This document shows positions 27,096-37,082 of a stretch of 64,000 nucleotides of DNA, piece by piece. Source of the DNA: Staphylococcus succinus (GTDB taxonomy: Bacteria > Bacillota > Bacilli > Staphylococcales > Staphylococcaceae). Numbering within the stretch: the first letter of the stretch is position 1; each line of letters begins with the position of its first letter. The position numbers were made by a program, and so were the translations under genes. Below the pieces are notes generated by a model that was not told the origin of the DNA, ran no database searches, and saw only the letters and a list, made by a program, of their open reading frames with translations. The stretch covers positions 2,108,001-2,172,000 of the forward strand of contig NZ_CP118976.1 in the NCBI RefSeq assembly GCF_029024945.1, in the 5' to 3' direction.

Positions 27096-27248
27096 TTTGT
27101 CACCTTCACTTTAATTTACTCTTTAGTATCATTCATTCCCATTTGAATTCATTATTCCCTAATTACAATTTTTTTATGTATTATCAGAAGGATTTTTTGA
27201 AATAAATATTCTTCAAAAGCATATTACGTACAATTCGTTGTATAAATA
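27096..27248. other. opuCA upstream region
   Basis: No gene; it must hold the opuCA promoter. It is AT-rich, and no operator that I can name is evident. Confidence 0.5.
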
Positions 27249-27339
27249 AAAATAGCAAAGTTAAACACATACAAAACATATAAGAAACGCATAACGTGCC
27301 TTAATATATTATGAATATCGAAATTAACTTTGCTATTTT
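27249..27339 (-). terminator. recQ terminator with a large loop
   Basis: Perfect 16-base arms (AAAATAGCAAAGTTAA at 27249-27264 and its complement at 27324-27339) enclose a 59-base loop. On the minus strand the stem runs into TTTTTATTTAT. It lies 90 bases past the recQ stop. Confidence 0.7.
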
Positions 27340-27429
27340 AAGTAGATTTATTAAAAAATAAGAAAACATTTAATTTACTTTTAAAATTTTGTTGATGAAA
27401 TATGTTCAAATTACAATTATTGAAGTAAC

Positions 27430-29208
27430 TTATATTTGAGCTTTATAGGATTGAATTGTTTCTAAAAACATAGGGCAATAATGTTTTAATTTATAGCTTC
27501 CCACCCCATCAATGGAGATCATATCCTGTTTTGATTCTGGTTTTCTTTTGGCAAATTCCTCGAGTGTATAATCAGAAAATATACTCACTGGCGCGATGCC
27601 AAGATTCTCACTTAATTGTTTACGCACTGCAATCAATTCGTCAAATAATGCTCGATCAACACCTTCTACAGTATTGATATTAACTTTCTCTTTTGTCTTA
27701 CGTTTAAATGGTGTAGTAAATATAGTAATTTCGTCACTTAACAACGCTTTTACAGATTTATCACATGTAAGGATTTCATCGTGCTCATTTAAGAAACCCT
27801 TAAATCTTAATTCATCAATAAGATGACTTAAATCTGATGTTGTGTACTGCTTCATAATACCATGCGTAGATAACTCATTATAATCACAATAACGAATATA
27901 ATCGGAATCTTCACCACGTAACACTTGGATAATAACACTATAACTTTCTTTCTGTTTCATACGGGCGATACAACTGACAATCATTTTTGCTTCATTTGTC
28001 ATGTCATATGTTTTATTTTCTCTTGTACAATTACTACATTGCTTACATTCTTCCAATTTTTCATTTGGTTCAAAATAATGTACAAGTGTCGCTTCTAAAC
28101 ACTTTTTGGTTTTTGTGTAGAGAATCATTTTTGTGAGCTTTTCACCCATTTTATCTTTATAATCATCATCTGCGCGCGATGATGATATAAAATATTGATG
28201 TAAACCAATGTCGCGTTCACTAAACAATAAAATACAATTACTATTCAATCCATCACGCCCTGCACGGCCAGCTTCTTGATAATAAGACTCTAAATCACCA
28301 GGCATATTATAATGAATAACAAAACGCACATTGGACTTATCAATCCCCATACCAAACGCATTTGTAGCAACAACTACTCGCACGCGATCATACACAAAAT
28401 CATTTTGTGCTGCTTCACGTTCTTTATTTGATAAGCCAGCATGGTAGCTTGTGCTATTAATTCCTTTATCTTCTAATGCTTCTTGTAATTCTTCAACTTG
28501 CTTACGCGTGGAACAATAAATAATACCCGCTTCATTTTTATGAGACGTAACATATTCCATCACAAATTTTTGTCTCTGATAGGTAGGATTAACCTGAAAG
28601 ACTAAATTACGTCGTTTGGTGCTTGTTTTAACCTCATTATTTTTACTAATGTTAAGGCGTTCCATGATATCTTTTTGAACTTCAATCGTTGCTGTTGCTG
28701 TGAGCGCCACAATAGCAAAATCTTGAGGTAAAGCAAACACTTTATGAATAACGTCTTGATAGCTCGGTCTGAAATCATGTCCCCACTTTGAAATACAGTG
28801 GGCTTCGTCAAACGCAACTAAATGTATTTTTAACTGTTGTAATAAACTAATAAAATAACCATTATCAAAGCGTTCAGGTGCTACATATAAAAACTGAATT
28901 TCGCCATTCCTCAATTGCGTTTCAATCGCTTTCTGTTGCTTTTGAGTTAAGCTACTATTCAAATATGCCGCGCGTATACCCATGGCCTTTAATTGATCAA
29001 CTTGGTCTTTCATCAATGAGATTAATGGGCTGATTACAATTGTTGTTCCGCCTAGCATTAATCCTGGTACTTGATAACAAATTGATTTTCCCCCGCCAGT
29101 AGGTAAAACACCTAACACATTATGATGATCCATTACTCTTGATATAATTTCCTTTTGGCCTGGACGAAATGTGTCATAACCAAAATAATGCGATAAAGTT
29201 GATTCCAT
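27430..29208 (-). CDS. recQ: ATP-dependent DNA helicase RecQ
   Basis: A 592-residue RecQ helicase. Helicase motifs: LPTGGGKSICYQVPG (I), FDEAHCISKWGHDFRPSY (II and the aromatic loop), TATA (III), NAFGMGIDKSNVRFVIH (V) and YYQEAGRAGRDG (VI). The zinc site follows (CLEATLVHYF, CKQCSNC), then a winged helix and a C-terminal HRDC-like domain (ELIAVRKQLSENLGI). It acts in recombination repair. It begins 13 bases after an ABC-F gene, so the two are co-transcribed. Confidence 0.93.
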   Translation of the reverse strand: MESTLSHYFGYDTFRPGQKEIISRVMDHHNVLGVLPTGGGKSICYQVPGLMLGGTTIVISPLISLMKDQVDQLKAMGIRAAYLNSSLTQKQQKAIETQLRNGEIQFLYVAPERFDNGYFISLLQQLKIHLVAFDEAHCISKWGHDFRPSYQDVIHKVFALPQDFAIVALTATATIEVQKDIMERLNISKNNEVKTSTKRRNLVFQVNPTYQRQKFVMEYVTSHKNEAGIIYCSTRKQVEELQEALEDKGINSTSYHAGLSNKEREAAQNDFVYDRVRVVVATNAFGMGIDKSNVRFVIHYNMPGDLESYYQEAGRAGRDGLNSNCILLFSERDIGLHQYFISSSRADDDYKDKMGEKLTKMILYTKTKKCLEATLVHYFEPNEKLEECKQCSNCTRENKTYDMTNEAKMIVSCIARMKQKESYSVIIQVLRGEDSDYIRYCDYNELSTHGIMKQYTTSDLSHLIDELRFKGFLNEHDEILTCDKSVKALLSDEITIFTTPFKRKTKEKVNINTVEGVDRALFDELIAVRKQLSENLGIAPVSIFSDYTLEEFAKRKPESKQDMISIDGVGSYKLKHYCPMFLETIQSYKAQI

Positions 29209-29221
29209 GTTATAAGATCCC

Positions 29222-31102
29222 TCATTGTTCTTTTAGTTCTTCAAGTTCACTCCATCTTGCAATATCTTCTTCATACGTTTGATTAAGACGTTGCTGTTCT
29301 TCGCTTAATTCTTTGATTTTTGCGTAGTCTGAACTTGCATTTGCCATTTCTTCGTCTATTGTTTCTAATCTCTGTTCTGTAGTGTCAATACGTTCAATAA
29401 TTGTTTCATACTCTTGCTTCTCTTTATAAGATAGACCTTTTTTCTTCTTTCTTTCAGTAGGTTGCTTAACTTTACTTTGCTGTTTTTGTTGATCTTGAAC
29501 CTTATCTTGGTCTTTTTTATATGCTTCATAATCTTCAAAAGTACCAATGATACGGTCCATTTTACCATCATGAATATACCAATATTCTTGAGCTACTTTA
29601 TTTAAAAAGTATCTATCATGACTTACTGTAATTACTGATCCACCAAACGTACTAATATAATCTTCAAGTATCGTTAATGTTTCAGTATCTAAATCATTAG
29701 TTGGTTCATCTAATAAGAGCACATTCGGTTGATGCACTAACAATTTTAACAAGTATAACCTTTTTTGTTCTCCGCCAGATAATTTGTATATTTTTTTGCC
29801 GTGTGTTGCACTTGGGAATAAAAAACGTTCAAGTAATTGTGTGATTGAAACTGACGTGCCATCTTTTTCTTTAGCGACTTCACTTTCTTCTCTCAAATAA
29901 TCAATCATTCTTACGTCCCGTTCTAAACGTTCTTCAGTTTGTTTAAAATAGGCAACTTTCACGGTTTGACCAATTTTTAAATTTCCATCAAAATCTTGAT
30001 CTTCTCCACTTAAAATATTCAATAACGTTGTTTTTCCTGCTCCATTAGGTCCAACGATACCGATTTGTTGCCCACTTTGAATGATTTGAGTAATATCTTC
30101 GAAAAGTGTGACATTGTTAATATGCTTACTCAGATTTTCCATTTCAAAGACTTGCTTTCCTAGCCTAGAATAGGCAAGATTTAAAGAAGCTTTATCTTGT
30201 TGATGTTGGTTTTTTACATCTTGTTCTAAATCATTAAACCTATTTTTACGTGCTTGCTGTTTCGTAGAACGTGCTTTAACGCCTGCGCGCATCCATGCAA
30301 GTTCTTGTTTATATAACGATTGTTGTTTAGCTTGTTGCTTTTGTTCTATTATTTCATTTTCAGCACGCTGTTCAATATACGCTTCATAATTCCCCTCATA
30401 TGTAGCTAACTTACCTCTATCTAATTCAATAATTCGAGAAGATACTTCATTTAAAAAGTAACGGTCATGGGTAACAAATAGCACAGTATGTGGGTACTGT
30501 TTTACATAATTAATGAGCCAGTTGATAGATTCAAAGTCTAGATGGTTTGTAGGTTCATCTAATAATAATAAATCAGGTTGCTCAATTAAAGTCTTAGCTA
30601 ATCCCACTCTTTTTTGTTGACCTCCAGATAGTTCGCTTACTTCCTTTGTCGTATCATTGATACCTAATTTAGAAAGAATCGTTTTAATTTCAGAACTATA
30701 ATCCCAAGCTTGATGCGTATCCATTGCTTCTTGTGCTTGCATCATTCTTTGGAAATCTGACTCACTCTGCGTGTCGTTGTATTGTTTCATGGCAGCTTCA
30801 TAAGTTCTGATAATTTCTAACGTCTTTGTCTCTGAGGTTAATACCGCTTCAAATACGGACATCCCTTTATCAAAGTCTTGCTTTTGAGATGAATAACGTA
30901 TGCGATAGGAGTTGGGATGAGAAATTTCAGCTTCATAATCTTCATCTTGTCCGGCGATAACTTGTAACAGCGTACTTTTTCCTGTGCCATTAATGCCAAC
31001 GAGACCTATCTTTTCACCTTCTGAAATCGATAGGTGTAAATCATCAAAAATTACTTTGTCGGCATATGATTTGTGTAAATGTTCTATTTTGTAAGCTTCC
31101 AT
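29222..31102 (-). CDS. ABC-F family ATPase, Uup-like
   Basis: A 626-residue protein with two ATPase domains and no membrane segment. NBD1: GINGTGKST, LSGGQQKRVG, LLLLDEPTNHLD. Linker from about 235 to 310, rich in Gln/Lys/Arg. NBD2: GPNGAGKTT, LSGGEQKRL, LLLDEPTNDLD. A charged C-terminal coiled coil (about 555-626, SYKEKQEYETIIERID) is typical of Uup, a ribosome- or DNA-linked subgroup, and not of antibiotic-resistance ABC-F proteins. First gene of an operon with recQ, which fits a genome-maintenance role. Confidence 0.85.
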   Translation of the reverse strand: MEAYKIEHLHKSYADKVIFDDLHLSISEGEKIGLVGINGTGKSTLLQVIAGQDEDYEAEISHPNSYRIRYSSQKQDFDKGMSVFEAVLTSETKTLEIIRTYEAAMKQYNDTQSESDFQRMMQAQEAMDTHQAWDYSSEIKTILSKLGINDTTKEVSELSGGQQKRVGLAKTLIEQPDLLLLDEPTNHLDFESINWLINYVKQYPHTVLFVTHDRYFLNEVSSRIIELDRGKLATYEGNYEAYIEQRAENEIIEQKQQAKQQSLYKQELAWMRAGVKARSTKQQARKNRFNDLEQDVKNQHQQDKASLNLAYSRLGKQVFEMENLSKHINNVTLFEDITQIIQSGQQIGIVGPNGAGKTTLLNILSGEDQDFDGNLKIGQTVKVAYFKQTEERLERDVRMIDYLREESEVAKEKDGTSVSITQLLERFLFPSATHGKKIYKLSGGEQKRLYLLKLLVHQPNVLLLDEPTNDLDTETLTILEDYISTFGGSVITVSHDRYFLNKVAQEYWYIHDGKMDRIIGTFEDYEAYKKDQDKVQDQQKQQSKVKQPTERKKKKGLSYKEKQEYETIIERIDTTEQRLETIDEEMANASSDYAKIKELSEEQQRLNQTYEEDIARWSELEELKEQ

Positions 31103-31214
31103 CGTCCAACATCCTTTTTAATATCGATTATTACAATTAATTCTGTTAAAATTAATTTCAGTTCCATATATTATACACCTTTTTGATTACAAATGATACA
31201 AAGGAGACAAGCTT

Positions 31215-32033
31215 ATGTCGGAATTTTTCCAAGACTTACCTCCTTATATCCAAGCATTAATAGCTGGCATTATTACTTGGCTACTAACTGCGTTAGGAGC
31301 AGCGGCAGTATTTGTTTTTAAACGCGTGAATGATAAGATTCTAAATTCTATGCAAGGATTCGCTGCCGGCATCATGATTGCTGCGAGTTTCTGGTCTCTG
31401 TTACAGCCAGCCATTGATTATGGTAAAGATGCATCGCTTCCATGGTTACCAGCTGCAATCGGTTTTTTGTTGGGTGGATTATTTATTCGTGCCTTAGATT
31501 TAGTTATTCCTCATATACATCCCAACACCAAAGATACAAATCAGTTTCATGAGGGTGTAGGTACTAAAAAACTCAATAAAAACACGTTACTTGTTTTAGC
31601 CATTACGCTTCACAACATACCAGAAGGACTATCTATTGGTGTTGCTTTCGGTGGTATTGTTGCCGGGAATGGTCAAGCTACGTTTTTAGGAGCATTAGGA
31701 TTAGCCATAGGTATAGGTATTCAAAATATTCCTGAAGGCGCCGCATTATCTATGCCTATTCGTGCTGCAGGTGCTACAAGATGGAAAGCATTCAACTATG
31801 GTCAAGCATCTGCAATTGTAGAACCTATATTCGCTATGATTGGTGCAGCAGCTGTATTAGTTATTACACCTATGTTACCATACGCTTTAGCTTTTGCTGC
31901 AGGCGCAATGATATTTGTAGTCGTTGAAGAACTCATCCCTGATTCACAAGCAAGTAATAATACAGATCTGGCAACATTAAGTTTAATGCTAGGTTTCACT
32001 ATTATGATGATACTCGATGTTGCACTTGGATGA
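31215..32033 (+). CDS. ZIP-family metal transporter
   Basis: A 272-residue membrane protein with about eight helices. The metal-site motifs of ZIP carriers are clear: HNIPEGLSIGVAFGG on helix 4 and NIPEGAALSMPIR on helix 5, plus VVEELIPDS. The family takes zinc, iron or manganese into the cytoplasm. It is divergent from the ABC-F gene. I see no Zur- or MntR-like operator in the 112-base upstream gap. Ribosome-binding site AAGGAGAC. Confidence 0.88.
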   Translation: MSEFFQDLPPYIQALIAGIITWLLTALGAAAVFVFKRVNDKILNSMQGFAAGIMIAASFWSLLQPAIDYGKDASLPWLPAAIGFLLGGLFIRALDLVIPHIHPNTKDTNQFHEGVGTKKLNKNTLLVLAITLHNIPEGLSIGVAFGGIVAGNGQATFLGALGLAIGIGIQNIPEGAALSMPIRAAGATRWKAFNYGQASAIVEPIFAMIGAAAVLVITPMLPYALAFAAGAMIFVVVEELIPDSQASNNTDLATLSLMLGFTIMMILDVALG

Positions 32034-32062
32034 GGAAATATATTAATATCTATTACTTTATT

Positions 32063-32102
32063 AAAAATACGATTAAAGCTTATAAGCTTTAATCGTATTT
32101 TT
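32063..32102 (+). terminator. ZIP gene terminator
   Basis: AAAATACGATTAAAGCTT and its complement form an 18-bp stem ending in a T run. Confidence 0.9.
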
Positions 32103-32137
32103 ATGCTTCAACACATTCAGCAATTATATCCTAAAAA

Positions 32138-32174
32138 AAGAACTAACACACCTTCACTAGGTGTATTAGTTCTT
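32138..32174 (-). terminator. ltaS terminator
   Basis: AAAGAACTAA-C-ACACCT pairs with AGGTGT-A-TTAGTTCTT; on the minus strand a run of T follows. It begins nine bases past the ltaS stop. Confidence 0.88.
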
Positions 32175-32182
32175 AAACATTA

Positions 32183-34123
32183 TTATTTTTTCTCTTGTCC
32201 TTTAGGACCAGGTTTATATTCATAATTCGATGGTTTTATTTTTTTGAAATCTGGATTGTCATAGAATCTGAACAAGTCACCATTAAGTACATTATCGCTC
32301 ATTTCTAAATCTTTTTCAGATTGTTGTTTACGTTTTTCAAAATCTTTAGGTTTTTCTGTTACCGGTTCATTATTCTTATTATCATAAATTCTACCATTTA
32401 CATATTTATAATCTTTCGTTACAAAGTCTCCATTTCTGAAAGGAACTGTATCATCATGATCTTTAGATAATAAGTCTGTACCCATCATTAAGTAATTCTT
32501 CGTATCGATACCCATTAAATGTAATATTGTAGGCATAACATCTGCTTGACCAGCATATGTTTTATCTACTGTACCTTCTTTACCAGGAATTTTCAGCCAG
32601 AAACCAGTACGATTTAAATCAGTAAATTTCGCCGGTGTAATATCTTCACCTAATAATTTTTCCATCGCTTTATTATGGTTTTCAGAGATACCATAGTGAT
32701 CACCATAAATCATAATAACCGAGTCGTCATAAAGACCTTTTTTCTTCAATTCACTTACAAATTGTTCTAATGATTCATCTAAATATCTTGCTGTTTGTAC
32801 ATAACCATCTACTGTTGAGTCGCCTGTATTAGGTCTCTCAATTGATGCGTCTTCTGGAGAAACTGTAAATGGATAGTGATTTGTTAATGTAATTAAATGA
32901 CTATAGAACGGTTGTTTTTCTTTTGCTAAATAGTCAGTCGATTCTTTAAATAGCTCTTTATCTTTTAGCCCTAAGTTTTCAAGATTATCTTGTGACATAT
33001 CATAATATGTTGCATCATAAAACTTATCTACGCCAAAGTGTTTATAAACTTGATCACGGTTCCAGAATGTTTTGTAGTCTCCGTGCATAACACTAGAAGT
33101 GTAACCTTGCTTTTGATCGAGAATTGCCGGTAGTGATTGGAACGTATTGTCACCTTTCAATGAAAATGCTGAACCTTGTGGCAAACCGAACAAACTATTA
33201 TCCATCGTAAACTCAGAATCTGACGTCTTGCCTTGTCCTGTTTGATGGAAGAAATTCGGATAATATCTATATCCTTCTTTACCTGTAGAAAGTTTGTTCA
33301 AGAATGGTGTAACTTCTTGACCATTTACTTTTTTATTAATCAAGAAAGTTTGGAAACTTTCTAAATGGATTTTGATAATATTTTTCTTCTTAGCCGCTCC
33401 ATAATATTCTGGATTAGGCTCTGTTTGTTTTTGTTTTGTATAATTTAATACTTTAGTTAAATCATCTTCATTTGCTAAAGCTTTTTGTTGATTATTTTCA
33501 ATCGTTTTAACGCCATCATAAACTGTGAAGTTATATGGACCTAAGTATTTCACTAAATATTTATGGTCAAACGTACGTGTTAATAACTCTGGACGATCTG
33601 ATTCAGCAAAAGCTAAGTTCAAGAAGAACAGTGCTACTGAAGCTGCCATAATCACTGGTACAAATTTCTTACTAAATACACGTTTATCAAACCATTTTTG
33701 TTTAAAGATCAACATAAACAGGTAAACGATTGTATCCGTAAAGTAGATAAAATCATACCATTTAAACGAGGCGGTAACTGCACCACCCATTGACTCTACA
33801 TTTCCTACTTGGTTCAGTGTACTAAATGTTAAAAAGTCAGAGAAGAATCTAAAGTATACAACGTTAGCATATAATAAAAAACTTAATAAGAATCCACCAA
33901 TAAAGATGAACCAAAAAGCTTTCTTCCCTTTGAAGAATAAGAAAATACTTAATACTAAAGCGATTAAACTATATGGATTCATTAATAAGATTAAGTTTTG
34001 TACTAATCCTTTAACACCTAAAGAAAAATCGACGTAATATGAAAAGTACGTTTTCAAGGTGACTGTTATCACCGTCAAAATAAAAAACGCAAAAAGAGTC
34101 AGTTTCTTTTTGTGTAAACTCAT
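32183..34123 (-). CDS. ltaS: Lipoteichoic acid synthase
   Basis: A 646-residue enzyme, the same length as in S. aureus, that polymerises the glycerol-phosphate chain of lipoteichoic acid. Five N-terminal helices (about 10-175) precede a linker with KALA at 214-217, the signal peptidase cleavage site, and an extracellular sulfatase-fold domain. The metal ligand Glu255 (HLESFQ) and catalytic Thr300 (GKTSDSEF) sit exactly where S. aureus has them. It is monocistronic with a long upstream region. Confidence 0.97.
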   Translation of the reverse strand: MSLHKKKLTLFAFFILTVITVTLKTYFSYYVDFSLGVKGLVQNLILLMNPYSLIALVLSIFLFFKGKKAFWFIFIGGFLLSFLLYANVVYFRFFSDFLTFSTLNQVGNVESMGGAVTASFKWYDFIYFTDTIVYLFMLIFKQKWFDKRVFSKKFVPVIMAASVALFFLNLAFAESDRPELLTRTFDHKYLVKYLGPYNFTVYDGVKTIENNQQKALANEDDLTKVLNYTKQKQTEPNPEYYGAAKKKNIIKIHLESFQTFLINKKVNGQEVTPFLNKLSTGKEGYRYYPNFFHQTGQGKTSDSEFTMDNSLFGLPQGSAFSLKGDNTFQSLPAILDQKQGYTSSVMHGDYKTFWNRDQVYKHFGVDKFYDATYYDMSQDNLENLGLKDKELFKESTDYLAKEKQPFYSHLITLTNHYPFTVSPEDASIERPNTGDSTVDGYVQTARYLDESLEQFVSELKKKGLYDDSVIMIYGDHYGISENHNKAMEKLLGEDITPAKFTDLNRTGFWLKIPGKEGTVDKTYAGQADVMPTILHLMGIDTKNYLMMGTDLLSKDHDDTVPFRNGDFVTKDYKYVNGRIYDNKNNEPVTEKPKDFEKRKQQSEKDLEMSDNVLNGDLFRFYDNPDFKKIKPSNYEYKPGPKGQEKK

Positions 34124-34807
34124 GTTTGTTTCCCCCGATTTTAGATTAATATAGGCTGGAAAAATATCCGCGCCTAGTAAATACTTGGCAAAATTTCTGT
34201 TAATAATGCCCTATTTAGTTATGTATCCAATGTAAATAGAGACACAGGTCGTTATTGGCGAAAGTTACATTCTTTAGGTTGGAAATTCATACTCCTTCTC
34301 ATAAAATCTTACATTATGATATAGACATCAAAATTTCACTGCTTTAAAAGTTCAATTGTCATTATTAATAATATTAATTTTCCATGTATTCTTAAGATTA
34401 TTGTTGTTTATTTCAAGTAACAAAATGCATGTATATAAACATCACATATTAACCTTTAATGTTCTTTTTACATTCTTTATCGTTTTGTAATCTTACTGTA
34501 ACAAAACGTATACAGTTCAATTAATTAATATAAAGCAATAGTAGTCAAATATCAAGTAAAAACACACTTTTTACGAGAAATAAAGCTATTTGTTCGGCTT
34601 TATGAATGCCTTATTAACGCCACGTTAATACATTATTAAGAAATAATATGCTTTTTAATTATACTCTGATTAGAAATGATATTAATCGGACTATAGTCGC
34701 AGACAAAATAACATATTGATTATAGCTAGATTACAAAGTATTTTCTTTTTTCTAAACCATAGTATCGAGATACTAATTCTTATGTATATTTTAAGTTTAT
34801 AGAAAAA
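34124..34807. other. Long intergenic region upstream of ltaS
   Basis: Almost 700 bases with no gene. It must hold the ltaS promoter and leader; GGGGGAAAC before the ltaS start is the ribosome-binding site. An 8-3-8 inverted repeat TATTAACG-CCA-CGTTAATA lies at 34612-34630. I see no RNA family I recognise. Confidence 0.5.
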
Positions 34808-34846
34808 GCTAGCGTAAGCGATAAAACTTACACGCTTTACTCTAGC
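34808..34846 (-). terminator. pxpBC terminator
   Basis: GCTAG and CTAGC with inner GTAAGCG / CGCTTTAC pairing; on the minus strand it is followed by TTTTTCT. Confidence 0.75.
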
Positions 34847-34904
34847 AATTTTCTCTTAGCTCAGTATTTTTATATTTAATTCATTACCTTTTTATAAATA
34901 CTTA

Positions 34905-35909
34905 TTATTTCAACATTTCTAACTGCATTCTATATTCAATACCATGAAAAAGTTGATTTAACCAATTTGTATATTTAATTAAATTCTTTTCAGCACTTTC
35001 AATATCGATAAATTGAAATTTCAATTTTGCGCCCTGTGGTTTTTGTCCTATTTTAGTTAAATGATAACTTGCAATTGTTCCTATTTGAGGATAACTACCT
35101 AATGTATAATGATCATTTAATAAAATAATTGGCGTTCCATCTCTTTTTACTTGTATCGTACCTCTTTGCACGGATTGATGTGCCGGCATATCCTCATAAA
35201 ATGCTTTTACGGGAGCACCTTCAACTAACATACCTGCTCTATTTGCTTTACTAGTCACTTTATATTCATCAAGAACAAAACGATTCAGTACATCTTTTTT
35301 GAAATCTTCTGTTCCTTTATTTTTGATTACGTGAAATACATCGGACATATAATTAAAAGAAAGTGCATAACCATCAATACCCCAGTCTGTTTCATGTTTA
35401 TCTTCTAAGTTTTCGAAGAGTTTATGATGGCGTTCTGTATAATTACGCTTCATATTAACTTCGTCCCCTTTTTGCAACTGACGCCCATGAAATCCACCAA
35501 TTTGTGACTTGAAGTCGGTTGAAGTAGAACCTAACCATTCGTCTAATTCAAAACCGCCGCCCACAGCTAGATATACTCTAGATGTACGACTTGTTTCAGT
35601 AAAGACGATTACATCACCTTTTTCCATTAAATATAGTTTGTTAGGGATAATTTTCAGATTTTCTGTTTTAGCTTTAAAATTACCACCACTAAGTGCAATT
35701 AATGTAGGTTCAGTAAAACGTATACGTGCCATTCTATTTGTCATTTCTAATGTTGCTTCTCGTTTATCATTCGCCACGAGTCTATTAGCTATTTCATGTG
35801 ATAATGGATCCAATGCACCACCAGGAATCACACCATCATGTTCATACCCTTGGCGACCAAAGTCTTGAAAGCTTGAAAATAAGCCTTCATCTTCTATTAT
35901 AATTGACAT
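34905..35909 (-). CDS. pxpC: 5-oxoprolinase subunit PxpC (KipA family)
   Basis: A 334-residue protein of the biotin-dependent carboxyltransferase-like family. GRQGYEHDGVIPGGALDPLSHEIANRLVAND and a late GTIQVKRDGTPIILLNDH region (landmarks only) are typical of PxpC. With PxpB and PxpA it opens 5-oxoproline to glutamate using ATP. It overlaps pxpB by 13 bases. No pxpA is in this window, so activity would need one elsewhere. Confidence 0.88.
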   Translation of the reverse strand: MSIIIEDEGLFSSFQDFGRQGYEHDGVIPGGALDPLSHEIANRLVANDKREATLEMTNRMARIRFTEPTLIALSGGNFKAKTENLKIIPNKLYLMEKGDVIVFTETSRTSRVYLAVGGGFELDEWLGSTSTDFKSQIGGFHGRQLQKGDEVNMKRNYTERHHKLFENLEDKHETDWGIDGYALSFNYMSDVFHVIKNKGTEDFKKDVLNRFVLDEYKVTSKANRAGMLVEGAPVKAFYEDMPAHQSVQRGTIQVKRDGTPIILLNDHYTLGSYPQIGTIASYHLTKIGQKPQGAKLKFQFIDIESAEKNLIKYTNWLNQLFHGIEYRMQLEMLK

Positions 35910-36604
35910 GGTTTAAAGCCTCCTAAATCCAACGCTTCTTTTGTCGTAGGCTTAAATATGACATTATCGCCTAATTTTAATTTAGTAAACTCGGTTTGAT
36001 CAGGATTAAACAAACGAACCGGTGTATATCCAATAACCAACCAATCTCCGTATGTATCAGTTGTAGTAATTCCCGTCTTTTTGCCTTCAATAATAACTGA
36101 TCCAGCAGGTATAAAACTCTTTTTTCCACCTGTATGATTTACAAATAAACGCTTTGTCATTCCAGTTAGATACGGAAACCCAGGTGAGTAACCCATCATG
36201 GAGACAAAATAAGTTGGTTTTGTATGTAACTTTATAAATTTATCCATATCCATCTTATAATGAGCAAGTAAGGTATCTAAATCAGGTCCAAATGTTCCAC
36301 CATATATAACAGGGATCTCCATAGCTGTTGTGTTTTTATCCTCGTGCTTTATTTCTAATTGCACCGATTGCATCAATGCTTTCATATATAAAAAGGGAGA
36401 GATAATATGATGATGCTTAATCATGTCTCGAGCATCATAACAAATCATCATATCTGATTCTGTTGGTACTATTTCTGTAATAAATGGATAGTTTTTTTCA
36501 ATTAAATAATTTTTTAAAGCTAACAAATCTTCTGTTAAATCCTTAGAGACCTCTTTTTCTATAGAAACCACTATAGCTTGGTCACCTTGGCTATATATCT
36601 TCAT
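35897..36604 (-). CDS. pxpB: 5-oxoprolinase subunit PxpB (KipI family)
   Basis: A 235-residue member of the KipI/PxpB family. The conserved PVIYGGTFGPDL, MMGYSPGFPYLTGM, and IPAGSVIIEGKKTGI-type loop preceding TPVRLFNPDQ are present. It begins 22 bases after a small membrane protein and overlaps pxpC, forming one transcript. B. subtilis KipI also inhibits the sporulation kinase, but staphylococci do not sporulate, so the metabolic role applies. Confidence 0.88.
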   Translation of the reverse strand: MKIYSQGDQAIVVSIEKEVSKDLTEDLLALKNYLIEKNYPFITEIVPTESDMMICYDARDMIKHHHIISPFLYMKALMQSVQLEIKHEDKNTTAMEIPVIYGGTFGPDLDTLLAHYKMDMDKFIKLHTKPTYFVSMMGYSPGFPYLTGMTKRLFVNHTGGKKSFIPAGSVIIEGKKTGITTTDTYGDWLVIGYTPVRLFNPDQTEFTKLKLGDNVIFKPTTKEALDLGGFKPCQL

Positions 36605-36626
36605 AGATTCACCTCATAAATTGTTA

Positions 36627-36830
36627 CTAATGATAAAATACATTGAGTCCCTGAACTATATAATTCATCAGCGCTTTCACTAAAAAATAGACAAAAACAA
36701 ACTGAATGATACAAAAAATTGTGACAACAATTTGTGCAATGAAAACCGATTGTTTTTTTAGCAAATGATTTGTAATCCATTTCGTAAGCACAGTTAACAT
36801 CATAATTGCCAGTAACCATATCAATATCAT
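36627..36830 (-). CDS. Small membrane protein upstream of pxpBC
   Basis: A 67-residue protein with two strong hydrophobic helices (about 1-18 and 29-55) and a basic connecting loop (KWITNHLLKKQ). Its ATG has GAGG seven bases upstream and its stop lies 22 bases before pxpB, so it is co-transcribed. An overlapping 80-codon frame in the same DNA has a Cys-rich, non-protein-like sequence and no ribosome-binding site. I do not recognise a family. A role in substrate entry or membrane attachment of the oxoprolinase is speculation. Confidence 0.6.
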   Translation of the reverse strand: MILIWLLAIMMLTVLTKWITNHLLKKQSVFIAQIVVTIFCIIQFVFVYFLVKALMNYIVQGLNVFYH

Positions 36831-37082
36831 TCTCTTGCCTCACTCACTGTCTATAATATGCTATATTATTATTTGACTTCTTCGTCAGTTAATCTTATAT
36901 CTATTTCAAATTTTTCATTAAAATATTTTTGTCGTTGTGCTTGGTAACAATTGCAAAGTTATACTGTATTCAATAATCTATGTGCGGTTAATTGTTTAAG
37001 CTATTTATTTTGATATAACTTTTTCGCATTTTGGCTATATCTCTGTCATAGAGCTTATACCATTGTTTACGCTTTCTATATT

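Noticed and set aside
28602..28817. A 71-codon frame within recQ
   Set aside because: Same-strand shadow frame inside conserved helicase motifs, with no initiation site.
31103..31214. Zur or MntR site for the ZIP transporter
   Set aside because: The 112-base divergent gap contains only short AT-rich partial matches.
36601..36843. An 80-codon minus-strand frame overlapping the small membrane gene at 36627
   Set aside because: It is rich in Cys and polar residues without a pattern, lacks a ribosome-binding site, and is the other frame of a gene that has both a good site and clear helices.
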